Source: Takifugu bimaculatus
Lineage: Eukaryota; Chordata; Actinopteri; Tetraodontiformes; Tetraodontidae
Length of the DNA stretch: 64,000 nt
NCBI GenBank assembly: GCA_004026145.2
Contig: CP034986.1
Span: 3,953,921-4,017,920 of the forward strand
Reading direction: 5' to 3'
In this document: one piece after another, positions 26,501 through 42,200 of the stretch
Position numbering within the stretch: position 1 is the first letter of the stretch
Layout of the letters: each line of letters starts with the position of its first letter
Notes under the pieces: generated by a model
Told to the model about the DNA's origin: nothing
Seen by the model: the letters and a program-made list of their open reading frames with translations, nothing else
Database searches by the model: none
Made by a program: the position numbers and the translations under genes

Positions 26501-28563
26501 CCCTGTTTCTTTTGCTTATCTTTTCCCCTTAAGATCTCTGGGTTTTAGTGCTTACATCAGGAAAACGGAGAATACACTAAGGTCAGCCTTGAAACCCAGC
26601 AAAACAAAACAAAGATGCATTTCTGGGGTTGTTAGCTGCGTTCAGGAAAGGGGGGATGATAGTTTCACCGTCATCAGACACCTACAGAACGTCATTGACA
26701 TTCATCAGCTTCCCGCGGGTTTCGTCTCAGAATGAGCTCTTTGTGTCTGACTCTCAGAATTATATTAGCTTAATACACGTATTGGGTTGTTCTGTGCACT
26801 CGCCCACTTTGTTGTTGCACACTCAGCCCACACAGGCGCTCCTGTGACCGGAGCCTGTCAGCGTAAAGGTCAGCCGGAGTCAAGTGTCAAAGGCCACGCA
26901 CACACACACGCACACACACACGTACGCACACATAGAGTCAACGCAAGCAGAGTCAACGCAAGCAGATTCTCCGCGCGGCATTCCCGGGAGGTTTTCTTGA
27001 TGGGATTTAGGCCTGAATTCTTCGGCCCCTGCTTGGACGTGTCTGTCCCCACCGTATAATCAAACACCAGGCGCACCAAGGTCAGCGTCGTTGGAGGCTG
27101 ACGCCGTAGGTGGTTTGTCGGAATTCTCCCCCCCCCCCACGTTCCTTCCTCCCGCCACGCTCTCACTCCCTCGCTCTCGAGAATCCCGACGCAACTCGCT
27201 GTGCCACCACGTGAAATGCAGCATTTATCTGGGGCTTTAAATCTTCCGGGGCTTAGTGGAGCGCGCGTTTAAGTGCGTGTCAGCGCACATTACCCACCAG
27301 GCGCTCTACATGGAATGAATGCGGCGCACAGCTACGACGTGTATTCCCCGACTCATTGGGATGCGCGCCGGATCCCTGGCATCGGAACTCCGTTGCATGG
27401 AAAGCGGCCTTGTTGGTGCTAAACCTGAGAACATCGCCAGCCGCGCATCCGGTTATATGCTAGCAAGCATTTACACGATGTGCCAGTTTATGACAGAGGA
27501 CAGAGTAATTGGTCCTCTCATCAAGACAAAAACCAGCCAGACAGACAAAAGGGGAAAGACATTGATTCAATAAAAAGATCAGAGGTCGCCGAGGGTCACC
27601 TTGTCCGTGCCGGGGACGCCGACGGCATCCGCTTAACCTGCGGAGCCTCAGAGAATTGGTGGCTGTTTACCAAGACTGATTGGAAATCTGGAGGTAACAA
27701 AATTCATTAATTAACGAAAGCGTCGAGTCTGAAGAGACATTCATCATCCTCTCCACCCCAAGCTCTCCTCGCGCACGCGCGCACGCACGTGCACTTGATC
27801 TCCAGCAGCTGTTATCAAATGCAAACCTCCACGAAGTGCTGTGTGTCTGCGCCAGACGCTGGAACTCGTAATTTTGCGGTGAAACTGCGGCTCTGCTCCT
27901 GCAGCAGCGAGCAGGCGGTCGGCTTAAAACCAGATCTGCCTGGTGGCAGCTTTTTTTTTCTTCCTCCCTGTCTTGGTGACAGCTGGAAGCTTGAGGTGGC
28001 ACCGTGCACAGGGTTTCTGAGCTGACGTCGACAATCCTCTGCTCTGTTATTTCTGCCTTTGCACAAACAGATGAAATATTTTCTCCATTAAAGATAAACC
28101 GACTGAGTCGAATGTAAGCAATTTTGGTGTATGAACATTGTTTTTACAAGCGGTGATGGTCCAAATATTTAGTTAAATGGAGAATTTTTAAATTACTATA
28201 TTCAAGACCGCGGGTTTCCTCCCAATTGTGAACTTGTGAACTTCCCAGACACTCTTTCATTAAGGTTAAACTCTCCGGCTTCGACAAATTCACTGGCCTG
28301 AAACCGAACCGGCAGGTTTAACTGGTTTTGAGGTCGTCAACGCTGAGCGTGCTGGCCCGACTGGTTTACACTGACAATAAAGGTGCACGGCAGGAACTGC
28401 TGAGTCAATTTACAGTTCAATTAAGTTGGGAATTGCCGTGTTTATGCAGCAATACCAGAGGCCGTTTGGTGGGTCACACGCAGTGAGCGGAATAAACCTG
28501 TTCACACACGGGAACACTGGCTCTCGAAGGGAGTCTGGATAATGTATCTTCAAAGGCAGACTC

Positions 28564-28617
<54 letters not shown>

Positions 28618-28789
28618 TGTGTGTGTGTGTGTGTGAGAGGCGAGCCAAGATATGTATTTCATTTCTGTATTATTTTTGTGCTTGTTCTCTCTTTGGCAGA
28701 CTAGCATATCAAACCACCTCTACACTCTCGCTGTGTGTGTGTTTTTGGCTGTCTTTGTTGGCACACAACCACAAGAGCTTTTTTTTCCT

Positions 28790-28833
<44 letters not shown>

Positions 28834-30175
28834 GACAGCTTGACAGTAAGGGCTATCCTGCTTTTCCTGCTTTGTATTTATTGATTTTTACTGTCTTCTG
28901 TCTATGCAAGTCGTTCCTAATGATATCATGAGCATGTTTGGGTTTGTGTTTGTGTGTGTGTGTGTGTTTTATTGATTTGAGTTTATTCCCAGGCTTGTTG
29001 GTTCTCCTTCGCTCACATTGCTCACATTGACTTACTGCTACGCTAAGTGACACCAGCTAAGGAAGCTCTAATGGCAGGAAGCAGGCTGGGGTGAAACACA
29101 AAGGAAAAATCTGTCAGGACAAGCGCACACACACACACACACTCACACACTCAATGCTCCATTTCATGCTGATTCCTGTTTGCTTTTACCTAAAAATTCA
29201 GTTTCCCCCGTGCGTTTGGTTGCGCGCTGTGTGCGTCTCGTTAAATCCCCTCCTCTGTCTCGCTCTCCTCCGTCTCTCCCTCTCTCTCCACTGTCCTCTC
29301 GGTCGCCCTCCTCTGCCGTCTTTATTGTGGTTTCTTTTAATTGGTGTCTGAGGTGGTAATTACAGGGAGGGCTGCAGCCTGGCAAAGGAGGAGGAAGAAG
29401 CAGTCTGGGAGGTGGAAGGGTGAAGAGGAGGAGGAAGGAAGGATGTGATGACAGAGCTGTCGGAGAGAGAGGAGAAATACCTTTTCCTGATGTGTCCAAA
29501 AGGTGGAAAGGATATTTGAACAATCAATAGTTGCTAAAAGTTTGCTCTGCGAAATGGAGCCTTCCCACAGAGGCCCTGCAGGCCTGTTGCGCGGCTGTCT
29601 TTTCTTTGCCTTTGACTTATGGTGTATTCTGGACGTTCTACATTGTTGGATTTTGGACTCATGGAGTTTCCTCCAGGCCATCTGGGCTGTTGAATCCGGT
29701 TGACATTCAGATTCACACAGACAGAAACTAAACCCACTTTGACTGTCGCCTTCTATTTAGAATAACGCGGTTACAAACCTCATTTATACCTATTCCTGCA
29801 CATTTATCGCACTTCCCCTTCATAGCCAAAAGAAACGTCGCAGATATTTGGGTTTCTACTCGTGTGTGTGTGTGTTTGTCTGTGTGAAAGGATGTGCTGA
29901 ACGCCTGCAACCTGTGTTAAATGAGATACAGTCGTGGCCCCTCCTCCTGCTGTCTGGGACACACACACACATAATCACATTGTTGAAAGCTCACCGTGCT
30001 GTAAGGATACATTAATGCTGATCCACATTATCATAATTGAGGTGTCTGCTGAGCCTGTATGTGTACTTTGTGCGTGCGCGTGCATCCGCAGGGAATTCAG
30101 AAAGAGAGAGGGTCTTTAGAGCCAGACAGGCTGCACACTTTCATCTTTTAGCTCTACATTACAATGCAGGACAGG

Positions 30176-30235
<60 letters not shown>

Positions 30236-33200
30236 TTGTATTTGTTACATATTGAGAACCAAAATACTCACTCTACTAGCAAAGTGAGGACATTTCTGTA
30301 AAGTAGGGTTCAGGCAGGGAGCTGGGTTTAATGACTATGAAAGGCCCCACAACGATAGAAGTACGAGGATGTGTGTTTGTGTGTGAGCTGCTCGGGAAGG
30401 AAAAACCTCCTAAAGGCACGGTCATGCCAGCGCAGAGAGCACGCCGGCCTCTCAGAGCACCACATGGATGACATCACATTTACTTTACTTCTAATCTAAT
30501 TTTTAAAAAAAGATTTATAGTTCCCCACAACGACATCATTGCAGAGTCAGATGGAATCATGACATCATGGCGTCCATTTTGTAACCATCTCATCAGCTAA
30601 AGTGCTTTGCTCTAACAGCCCCTCGCTGATTAGATTAATATCGCTGCGAGATGCACCGCGGAAACTCGTCTGATATGATGCGTAAAACGGCTGCAACAGG
30701 AAAACACGGGTATAAACACTGTTCATTAGAATCACCTGCAGCAGAGATCACACCGATATGGAGGCAGAGCTCCCCGTTCGTTATATTATTGTTAAATCAG
30801 CACGCACAATCAAATGCTACACGCGTTAAATTCAACTGGACCTTAATCAGCTAATGGGCTTGTTTGTGTGCGACTGTGGGGAGGCCTGACTATCGCGCTA
30901 ATAGGGAATTAAAGAAAGGACTTAAAGACACTAAGAGGTGATGTGGACTTATCCCACTCAAACATATGGGTTAGGTCGAATGAGTGCACGTTTGTGTGCA
31001 CGAAGTCGGTATTCTACAATCAGTGGCTACTTTAATAGCCGCTAATGATGGTCTCCATGGCTCCTGAACATGTGCGGGATCTGCTGACCATTTATGAGCA
31101 TGTTTGTGCGTGCGTATGCGTGCGTGTGTGTGTGTGTGTGGACAGGAAAACCAGGAAATTGTTTTCAGCCAGGTGGCCTAGTTAAACCAGAGAACACACA
31201 TGAGCTTGGCAATCAGGTCGCTAAATGATTAACAGAATTAATTGCTCCTTCACAGAGGAACACGTAACTGTGCAAATAATAATTCCCCCCCCACACACAC
31301 ACACACACACACACAGCGCACACACACCTACCCCGCTTCCATACTGCGGGGGGTATTAAAGGATTTTGGAATTAACACAGATTTTAACGCTACGAGCAAG
31401 TCGACGCCGCTGTCGCTAACAGGGATGGATCTGTTGACTGGTTGCGTAAAACTTTAAAATTTAATCATTGCAAGGTCATTAAACTGTTGGGGAAATTGCT
31501 TTTTTAATGATCATCGAGGCAAATGTACGTATCAGAAAATGACTTAATTATATTCATGTTCACCCATTACTTTTCTCAATTTCTCAATGGAAAAATCTCC
31601 ATTAAAGGAGGAAGCTAACATGCTAAAAGTGCTAAAAGTTGTCGTCCTCTCGCTGCGCTGCGGCTCGCCTGCTTTGATTTGTAAAGCATCCTTCGGTTTG
31701 CATGTCAAAGCGCGGTTCACTGCGTCAGGATAGCATCAGGCTAGTTTGAAGGCTCAACTTTCTACGTACAGCAGGTGGAAGTTTATATTTATAAGTTATC
31801 AGTTTTGGCTGCATTTCCCACTCTGTGTCCATCAAGGGGTCGTTGCTCCCTCAAAGACTTCACAGATGGATGTGCATCGGACCGAAGAGACACTATGAGT
31901 TTGATCTGTAAGCCGGAATAATAAACAGGTTAAATGTTTAATGCAGTTTCAAACGTGGCTGTTCAGGGTCGCGCACGCGCGTGTGCTCGGCAGGCGGGAG
32001 TCCTCCTAAAGGTCGTTGGACAGACAAAGCTTTCCTTGTAAGGTCAAAACAGAGCAGAAGGAAAGAAAGAAAGCTGGTCTGTGGGGTATTATTCTTCTGT
32101 TGCATCAGGCGCGCTGGCGAAACGCACGTGCACAAGCTCTCAGGAACAAAGAAAAAGTTGCTCCCTCTGTATTAAAACCTTATGATCCCTTTTCTTTTCT
32201 ACATTTGCACTCTCCTCCACTGTCCCTGTGATGCTCCGCCCCAAACAAATAGGCGTGTGTGTGCATGTGTGTGTGTGTGGTTTGGCCTGGTTGATCTGTG
32301 TGCAGCTATTTAACCATGGAGTGTGTTTCCTGCACGTGTGTCAGATGTTTGCTGGTTGTGAGTTAGTGCAGCTGACAAGAGGATTTGAGGCCTTTTGGTG
32401 CTTATGAAGGCGGGGGGTGCAGGAGATTAGCAGCTTCTGTCATGCTGCTGGATGGGGATTGTTCTTTTGTTTGGTTCCCTTATTAACCCATCAAACGTGT
32501 CCGTTATAGAGACCCGAGTCATAATGTTCGTAATTAGGTAACAGGGACGGGCAATACGTTGAAATATGAGCATTGATGTTGTGGAATGTTTCTGTGTCAC
32601 CATATGGTCTCTTTACGGGATTAAACGGTTACATTCTGGGCCTAAACGTCTTTAGCTAGTAAGGAAATGACTGGTGATTTAGTGCATGAAGCAAAGTTTT
32701 TTCCTACAGAGTAACAATTCGATGACATACTCTACTCACTTTTATTATGTTAGTGTGATTTAAATTCAGAAATCATCACTATAGGTTTCGCACAGGATTT
32801 CTGGGTGCCACAATATTTAAAAAGAGGCCATTTGGGTGGTCTGGTTTATTCATCATTACGGCTTGAGCTTGGAGAAATATGCTGCTGGAATGATGATATA
32901 TTCAGCAAAAACTCATTTTTTTAGCCTCCGGTTGACCCAAATGTAATATAATCGATGACGGTGACTTGTGAGTGTAGTTTACGTGGGTTTTTTATGCCCC
33001 ATAGAGCTGCTGGATGTGGATGAGATGGGATAAAAGGGAGAACAGGAGAAAAGGAACGTCAGGGCTGTTTTCAGTGATGTGAATCTGGATGAGACCCTCC
33101 TCAGAGGAAAATGAAAGTAGATGGCAAGTAGACAGGAGGAAGATGAGAAACGAGGGAAGGAAGTCGAGACGAGCCGTCTCATCCTGAGGTGGGATGGAAT

Positions 33201-36200
33201 AATCCCAAAGCTGGGGGGGGGGGGCAGGTTTCCACCTCTCTACCTCCCTCCCTCCCTCTGCTCGTCCCTTTGGGCTTAATCAAGCGGACGGGGCGGTTCA
33301 ACCAGTTCTGAGTTTTGGGGAGGGGGGTGGATTTATTATCAGTGGGCAATAATCTGCGTGACAGCGGCTTATTAGATGTGAACGACCACCCCTGCGGACC
33401 CGTGGAGCGGATGGAGCAGGCGAGGGAGAGCGAGCGAAGAGGAGAGCGAGCGAGCGAGCGGGCCGAGGGGAAAGTCGCACTGTGGGGAAGCAAAATAAAA
33501 GAGACACAGACGTTCCACTTTAGGAGCTTGGACATCCTCAGAGGACTGTGATGATTTTTCTATTCAGTTTATTCAGCTATTGTGCTGATTAGTCGTTTCA
33601 TAACAAGAATACGTCCCCTTGGTATTAAACCGTCCTTCCGTCTTTATTCTGACAGCAGCTATCTGCTGGGATCAACCGCCGCCGTCGAAAAGTACATATT
33701 TATCGTGAGTGTTTGCGCTGCCTTCACACATGACTGCCCGGCGCTAAGAGCGGCGTTACGTAACGGCGAGGCAGCGCTGCAGAGCGATTGGTCCGAGCGC
33801 TCTTCTCCTCCGGGCGAAGGGAAGATGCGATGAGGCTCAGCCCTTCAATACTTTATTAATTCCTTCGCCACGTCTTATTTTTATTCCCCTAAACAGGCGC
33901 AGCCACGGAGCGAGCGTCCTGTACGGGAGACGGCAGCGTGAATATTGGCGCCGTTCCGCTGTGCTGACTCACGCTCGTGCAACCAGGAGAGGCAACAATG
34001 GGGCGTTTGGGGCTGCGAGGAGCACTTGTACGGCATTAAAATTCAGCCCACTTGTCATTTTTTTGGACGTCCTCAATGAATCTTTTAAAAGTTTTTAATG
34101 CGATTTAAAATTGGGCCGCTGCTATGCTGCCCTTTGGTTGCGTTAGTTCCCATTGTGGTTCAGACGTTAGCTCACATTTGTCAACAGCTTCTATTCATTT
34201 CAACTAGAAAGGGAAGTTCACCTCCTCGTGTGAAGGAGTTCCGAGTTGGTTGCAAAATGCGATGAAGAAACAGTTTTATTTACCGTAATAACAACAGAAA
34301 TAATCACTGTGGGCACGATCGTCTGAATGGTGGACATGGGACAAAATTAACATTGTTTCTAAGGCAAATGATCTGATTAAAATTTTACTTGGTCACAAAC
34401 TAATGGATTCCAAGCACTAAACTACAGGAGCTGCAGCTAAGAAGGATCCACAAGTCAACTGGGTTAGAAATGAGGCAACGACGGTGTTAGTCACTGGTAG
34501 CAGGAAGCACATGGAGGATATGGCCACTATAAAAGTTGCATTCCAGGAAAAAACACAGGCTAATGCAAACAGCTACCTCACGGTACAGTCATGGCTGTCT
34601 CACTCCTGCCTCCTTGTTTCTTATCTCGATACCCCGGCCGCTGTTATGAGCTGGTGGGCCGATGAGTGACCTTCCCAGACGACCCAGTTCCAGTGTTTCA
34701 CAACACCGACCGGCACGCATGAATCAGTTGTGGAGCCGGTCCTGCAGGTGTGTGTTATTGGCAGAAGGGAGTGAGTGGGCGGATCGTACCTGGGGATATT
34801 CTTTCTTCATAACAGCCTACGGGCAGCTACGACAGAGCGTGTGTAGGTTAGGGGAGCGTTTGATTTGTTCATGTGGAAGCGTAGAGGGGTGCGTTTGTGA
34901 GGGGGGACGTAAATGTGCCGACCACCCTCACCGTCGGTGTCTTTGTGTTTTAAAATAAGACGTTCAAATCAATCAAGGCTCAACCTTGTTTCCTGTTTCA
35001 TCCTCAGTTTTCTGGGAGTTTGCACATTCTTTGCATTTTATTATTTTATTGCCTTTTTTTCATCAGCAGGGGCTTTTTCTTGCCTTTGCTTGGGTATTCC
35101 TGACATTTCAACACGGACCTAAAACCCGAAGCAAAACCTTCGAATTCTGCTTTCCGTGCTTTCAGATTTACCTGGAACCTGCTCGGTTCCTTGTACCACA
35201 TCCTGAAACGCGCGACTGCTTCCTCTGGGAGATGGTGGCACTTTTACGCTCAAACAGATCGGGGATAAAGCCATATTGGATCGTATCCCGGCTCAAACAA
35301 AACAGCCTGATTGTCTCTCCATTGTGTCGGAGATGGTGTCAGGAAGGAAAACCCCGCCTCCTTATTTCCTCTCGCGGCCGTCGGTGATGGTGACGTCACA
35401 GACGGGACCTGGAAATGGAGGGGCATCGTGGGAAATGACCTCTAGACCTCTGCACACACAAACACCTCGAAGTGTGCAGCCTCGCACAAAAGCGTCGGCA
35501 GACTGGATCCATAAAACCACATTAGGGGGCCTCGTCCCACTACTGGACCGTGCCAGCAGTTGGACATTGTGTGTCCACGTGCGGGTTTGAGGAAGAATGG
35601 AAGGGAGAAAAACAGGCCGATGTCGACGCTCTTACGTGATTAATGATCAGGGGTGCTGGGTTTGAGTCCCGTCTCATCTGGATGCATTACACTCGGACAC
35701 CCGTGGACCTAAACGCACCGTCGGCGGATTTGCACCCAAATTACGCGGGAACGCTCGTGCAGATTTGCAGCCTGTATTGATTCTCACCGGCGTTCAATTC
35801 CACGGCATCGCTGCTTCGTAAGGGCGTGCGGAGCCAAAAACACAGATGAGAAAGTTAATCTGATCGCAACGGGGAGTTTATAGCGTTGGGGGGAGGGAAG
35901 CGGCATATGTTGAACGCAGCCTTCAGGGATGCAGCACCTCAAAGGTGACGCCCACCAGCCGCGGAACATATGTGACGCTGTTCACGTGCACGTCTCCCTC
36001 CCTCAGCTGAGGTTTTCGAAGTGTTGTATCTGCATTAGCTCTTCCTTGCAGGCGAGGAGGATTTATATCTTTGAATGTGCGTGTGTGTCCACACATCTGG
36101 TCTGTCACGGAAGAAGAGAAGCAGAAGTGGGGTTTTGCAGAGCTGACTGACAGGGTGTTGAAGACAGCCTGTGCACAGGCTGTAAAAAAAACCTGACTCT

Positions 36201-39200
36201 GCTCCTCCCACATCTGGGAGCGGAGGTTATTGATTTTTAGTCATTAATCTTGTGGGGGAGCGAGAGGAGGAGTGTGGGGGGAGGTAAGGTTGAACTATTG
36301 ATTCATGAAATTACTGAGCTCTGTAATGTGAGGAATACCTTAAAGCCTTGAAGTTTGGGGATTTGAACCCTTTGGAGCGCTGCAAATCTGTCGTCCATTT
36401 TGTGGCGGTGGCGTGTTGCTGGTGGCGCTGAGGGTTCTCCTCCCTGCAGCTGCGGGGCGAGGAGCAGGGATACACCCCTGAAGGGTCACCGAGATTGTCA
36501 CAGCACCCAAACACACACCTGGGCGACGTTTAGAATGTCCAAGCAACCAAGTGTTTGTTCGTGTTTGCGGCCTACGCTAACCGTGCTAACCGCGCTAACC
36601 TCTGCGCCGACACCTACGGTCACTTCAGACATCGGCATCACAGCAGCCACGCTGAAGCGCCTCACACCTTCTCCAGCGTCTCACACCTCTGGCTGGCACT
36701 ATTTTCTTGCGGAGGCCTCGTCACGCCACACAGAGTAGATGTGACAGACAGCTACCTCCCACCGACCCTCGTCAAATGTCACACACGCACTTTGGTTACA
36801 GGAAAAACACCGTAACGGTAACCGAGATGCCAAAAGAAAAGAGACAAAAGCTGTGATGTTCACATCTCGCCCCGTTTCCACGGCGCCCGCTGATCGAGAT
36901 GAGCGAGCCGAGCGGAACCAAGGCCCCGGGTTTCCGCACCTCTTTTTACGGTGTGGCGTGCATTCGTATGAACCCTCAACCCAACTTGAAATGCTCGCTC
37001 GTGCCCTGGGAACCTGGTTGACTTCCTGTTCTTTTCGCGAGAAACAGGGGTGGGGTTTGTAGTGAGGTGAGCAACGAAAAAAAAAAACACGTATCGACAC
37101 GTATTTCTCAACCCTCATCCTGCTTCAGTTCAAATGAAACCCCCCCCCACCCCCCCACCCCCGGCGCTGAAACGCTCTGACCGCAGTCAACATCAGAGGC
37201 CTCTGATAAGAAACAGGCCGCTTCGGCGGACTGAATCAGCACAGACGCATCAGCCAAGTGGAAATAATCCACATCTTTTATTTAACGTGTACCGTCCCCG
37301 TGTGTGTCGCTGTTTGGGCGTGAGGAACTTCAGCAGCGTTGCTTTGAACATGCGCCTTACGCCCGCGTGTTTCTCACCTGTCTAAGGTTACTCGCTCATT
37401 AGCCTTTAAAAGGAGAGACAAGACGATCTGCGACCTGCCTGACGACATCGGCGGAGATTTTGAAACCCATTAGCACATAGCGTTACCATTTCGGACCAGA
37501 CTTTGCATCATTGGGCCGGTCAGGCAGAAGACGACGTCTTTATTTCCTTTTATATGCTAATCGGGGCAGCGCGCGTGCTAAACGGCAAAAACATAACAAT
37601 TCACAACCGGATCTTTGTTGGGCAAATAGAGGCGGCTGTTTACGATATGAAAATTTGAAAACATCACTTATTAAAAAACTAAAACTACCAAATGAACAAG
37701 GCTTTTGATGCTATGTCCTGGAAGCAAAAGCCTGCTAGCGTCGCAGACGATGAATAAATAAAGGCCAGAGTATGTAACAGACACAGATCGTCCCTTGCGA
37801 TTTGGCACTGATCTATTGTTTGTGACACATGATCACAGGCCCTGATCCCCACCAATGGATGTTTTATTCATGCGTGACTGTGTCTGTGGGAGAGGTGGGG
37901 CCCTCGAGTCGCTCGGCAGCGACTGGAGGTCAGGCTTTCATAACTTAGCATACTAGCGCTTGTTTGCTTTCCTTCCATTTCTCTCTGTCGGCCGATTGAA
38001 AGCCAAGGTCAAAGTTTCATAGTCTTTTGACTAGAAGCTTCCATAAATTAAGCTTCAAAGATCACAAAGATGTTTCATTCCCTAACCCTCATTTCCTGGA
38101 ACGTTTAATACTCTATCGAAGATGAAATGGAGGCGAAAGCTGCTTTTCCACTGATTATTTCCTCGGTGTCACGTTCCAATTCGGTGCTAGGACATCGCGC
38201 TACTTACCTAGAGGATCTAGCTTTTGCCATCTGCCCTAACGCGCCCCATGTGCGGCGCCCTACACGCCCAAGCCCAAAGTGTTCCGCGCTCCATCTGCTC
38301 TTTCTGTTTCCTCCTTTGATGCCTGAGGGACAGATAAAGCTATCAGCTCAACAGGCACACAGGAGAGCTCAGCAGCCATTTCACATGAACACACCACTTA
38401 ACCCAGCGACCTTTACCGCTATTTATCACCTTGGCCACACACACACACACACACACACACCCGTATGTAGCGGGTGGAACTCAGAAAATGGTCCATCGCA
38501 CCTGAACAAGCGTCTGTCTGTCCACTTCACGCTTTCCATTTCTCTTTAAATGCTTTCAGGTCAGTGAGTTCACGGCTTATTGCAGAGGCAGCGATAATTA
38601 CTCCACGAAAATGACTTTACTCTTTGAACACGTATTATTACTTAGCATCAGAATTGGGGTTAAATAGTTTATTCCCCATCAGCATTTAGCTACGCCAGCG
38701 TTTGTTTTTAGTGTTTGTCACAGCTGTCGCCGCTCCGATATACTTGAGTTCTTTCCCAATTTGTTGTCATCAGATAGTCATTAGCAACAAGTGCCAGTTT
38801 TTGTGTGATTATTTTCAAATGTCTTTAAAACCTGAGGCTGATTAAGTGAAAGGATTTTCATTCTGTTGTTCTTCCTTTGGGGGGGGATCAAATACAAAAC
38901 AGTTTTCATTCCCATCCCTGTGGTTCAGGCGGGCCGTCGCTAACGTTAGCGCCAGAAAAGGGACGTTCTGGCACAACTTTTCGGAGGCACAGATGGTTGT
39001 TTTGCGTTTGCTTTTCATAACCTGGACTCCGTCTCTCAGCTCTCCTTGTCTGGCTCTCTGTCGGCACGGACTCCCGGTGTGTCCTTCCTCTCCTCAGCCC
39101 TCCTGCAGAGCTCCTCATCATCATCCACAAACCAGCCCATCTCCCTATTTGCAAGGAGGAACCGAGTTTCTCTCCATGTTTTCCAGCCATGATGTCATTG

Positions 39201-42200
39201 CCCCACTTAAACACACACACACACACACACACAGATTCTAAGTTATCAGCCGATATGGTGCTAAAAGGGTGTGAAAGTATCCATTGCACGGAGAGAGGGG
39301 TGAGAGGTCAAAGGAGGGGCGTCGTGTTTGTGTCAGTGTCTGGTGAGAACTGCCTGAGTGGAACCTCCAAAATAAATACACTGACAGCGACACGGCAGCG
39401 TGTGTGTGCTTGGTCAGACCACGTCGCCGGGACGCCACGGAGCTGAAAGAGACACCAATTTTGGTAACGTGAGACCGAGAGACAGACAGAGAATGTTTAG
39501 AGCCTCTCGACAATCCGTCTATTATTCCTCACTCTGATTGTAACCTAGAAGAGAAGGAGCGTCTGAGGGCCCCCCCCCCCCCGGCACTCAGCATGAGCAG
39601 GAGGGGCCCGAGAGTTCCAGTTGGGCCCTCTGATGAGGTCTGCCGAGCGAGGATGGGACCGGGAAAGTAGAGCCAGATTTACTTTACCTACTTTTGAGGG
39701 GCGTTCAATCTGAATTCCATTCCAAGTTGGGCATTTGTTCAGATGGCAGTAAGCAATTTGGAACACTGTCCCCCTCTCACACACACACACACACACACAC
39801 GCACACACACAGCCTCGGGGTTAGTCGGTGGTCAGCGGTTAAATGTTGGCCGCTTCTATTGCTGGCCTCCGTCAGTAGCCACGCTCGGTTGAATACACTG
39901 GCTACTTTGTTCCGTTTATCCGAAATAGACCAAGGAACAGACATTGTGCACATGAAAGGAGAGAATCGCTGCTGCGGCCCGGAAAAGAAGTTATATCAGC
40001 ACTATTTTTTTCCCCGAAGCAGCGCCGGGAGATCGTCCCCTCTTGATGTACGTTACTTAGACGTAATTTTATTGTTTTCCATCATCATTTTGGCTCAGTT
40101 GTTTCCAAGTGCCTGATTAAAAACACGCTACGACTCCGATTCCCTGCTGCAGGCTAGGAACTTTAGCGCTCCCTCGCTTTTAACACCTAGCCAACAGCGC
40201 TTTTGTAATATCCGCCACGCATCTAAATCTTAGTTATTGGAATACATATACGCTAATGCTAGCACTTTGCGTTAAAGTCACAGGCCAGGTTTTTAAGATG
40301 TTATCCAGTGGGGATACAAATGCGGCGCATGGATGCAGATGCTAACAAGGGGGGTTCGAAAGCGAGGTCACTGGTCAACCCGGTGGTCTCTCCAGCTGGC
40401 TCCATGGGCGAGGGGGGGGGGGAGGTGGAGGTACCAGATGGGAGGTGGACCCCTGCGTGGTTACCTGCTGGAGTAGATCATTTCATTTGTTTTTATATTC
40501 TTTCCTAATTCCTGGCTTTTACTGCTCCATTCGTCTTTCTGTCACATCTTCCTGGGGGGTCAGAAATCAAAACTTTATCAACAGCATGACCTTTGACCTC
40601 TGACTTCCTCTCTTCCAGGCCCAAACCAGGCCAACAGGCTGCTAATTGATCTGTCTGATATCGACCAGCGCAGCCTCGCCTCCCCATTAGCCTCCATCAC
40701 TCCTGTGTTCACTTTGTCCTCACTCGTGTTTTTTCTGTCAGCTACATCATACAAACCCATCTAGCTCAGTGGGAATGAACAGTAGGCCCCTTTTTACCTT
40801 CCACTCATGCTCACTCTGACCTTTGGCTCCAGAGGTCACCGTGTGACCCTGACCAGCTGTGTTCGCCAGCAGTTACATGCAGAAGCAGAGCTGCGGTTGG
40901 GCCTGTCTGGCGGGAGGGTCTCGTTTCGTGGGTATGAGGCACGGTGGTGTCTTGGCCTGAATCTAATAAACAGCACAACAGGAGTTGTTCAGAGCTGCTG
41001 CCCGCCACACTGATCGGTGGGGGTGGGCTCGTCTCGCTGCCTCTGTTTCTCCCCTTCTTTCTCCTTTTATATGCAGTTTATGCTCATTTAACTCCACCTG
41101 GCCTCCATCTTTCATCTCCGAGAGCGAACCGTACTGCACAATTAGCAAATAACAGTGGCTGCGATTCGGCCAGCGGAGATAAAAACCCTCCACGGTTAAA
41201 GTTCTCAACCCCACGGGGTTGAAAGCGAGGCGGCCCCTCACACTTTAGCACAGCAGGTGCTGCTGACAATGAGGCATTTAAAGTGCAGCCGTCGGCTCAT
41301 TTGCATTCTTGCTAACCGCTCGGATGTGCTGTCATCTCCAGAGCGATGGAAATAGATCTGCAGCTACTACAGAAATGAGATGTAGAGGAGAGAGCGATTC
41401 ATCTTCAACCCCAGACGACTCCTCCATGTTTGAGTGGATGTTCTTTTTTCCATTTAAGTGACTGATTACGTGATCCTACCAGTGGGTTTTGCATCAAACC
41501 CTACATCATTTAAGCCTCTGGTAGCTATTTAACTTTAAACTCCTGCTTCATATTCAGAAATACGACAACTTTATTGGACTCCAAATTGTTTTCTCAGCCT
41601 AGAATAAGCACAAGCATAAAGAAAATTCTTAAAATAGCCGATGTTATGGCTGCCGGCGCGCCGTGCGGCTTTAAAGACACCTGGAAGGTCTGGCTGTTGA
41701 GTCTGGATCCGACACCAGAACGTCAACAGAGCCGAGCAGGTGAGCGCCGCACGCTCTGTGACGAAGCCCCGAGCCCTGACGCGTCCGGACCCTCTGCGGT
41801 TAAAACGGACGGGTCCGAGTGGCGCCGCGCGGTGATGCAGGTGTTGCGCAACAGCGGCTCTTTATTATCCAGCGGTACAGTTTACCGGACAGTCGGAGAC
41901 GTTCCCGCCCGGACGGGAACTCTCCTTTATGTACACAGAGGAAGCGCGTGAGGGCTGCAGGCACCAGCTTCTAAACCAACACACACACACACACAGAGCG
42001 CCGTGCACACGCTAATCCTGCAGGGCATGGGCGAATTTAGGGCAAGCCTGATTAGTAGTGCTGGTGCTTATCACTGAGAGCCAGAGAGGGGGGGGGGGGG
42101 ACAGAGAGTTTGAAACCTAGAAGAAAGGGGTGATAGAGAAGGTGGGTGTGTGCACATGAAGGAATTTGGGATTGCTGTTGTCATTTTATTAGTGTAAAGC

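Noticed and set aside
35640..35685. B-box-like GGGTTTGAGTCCC suggesting another tRNA
   Set aside because: No A box or acceptor pairing at the right distance on either side.
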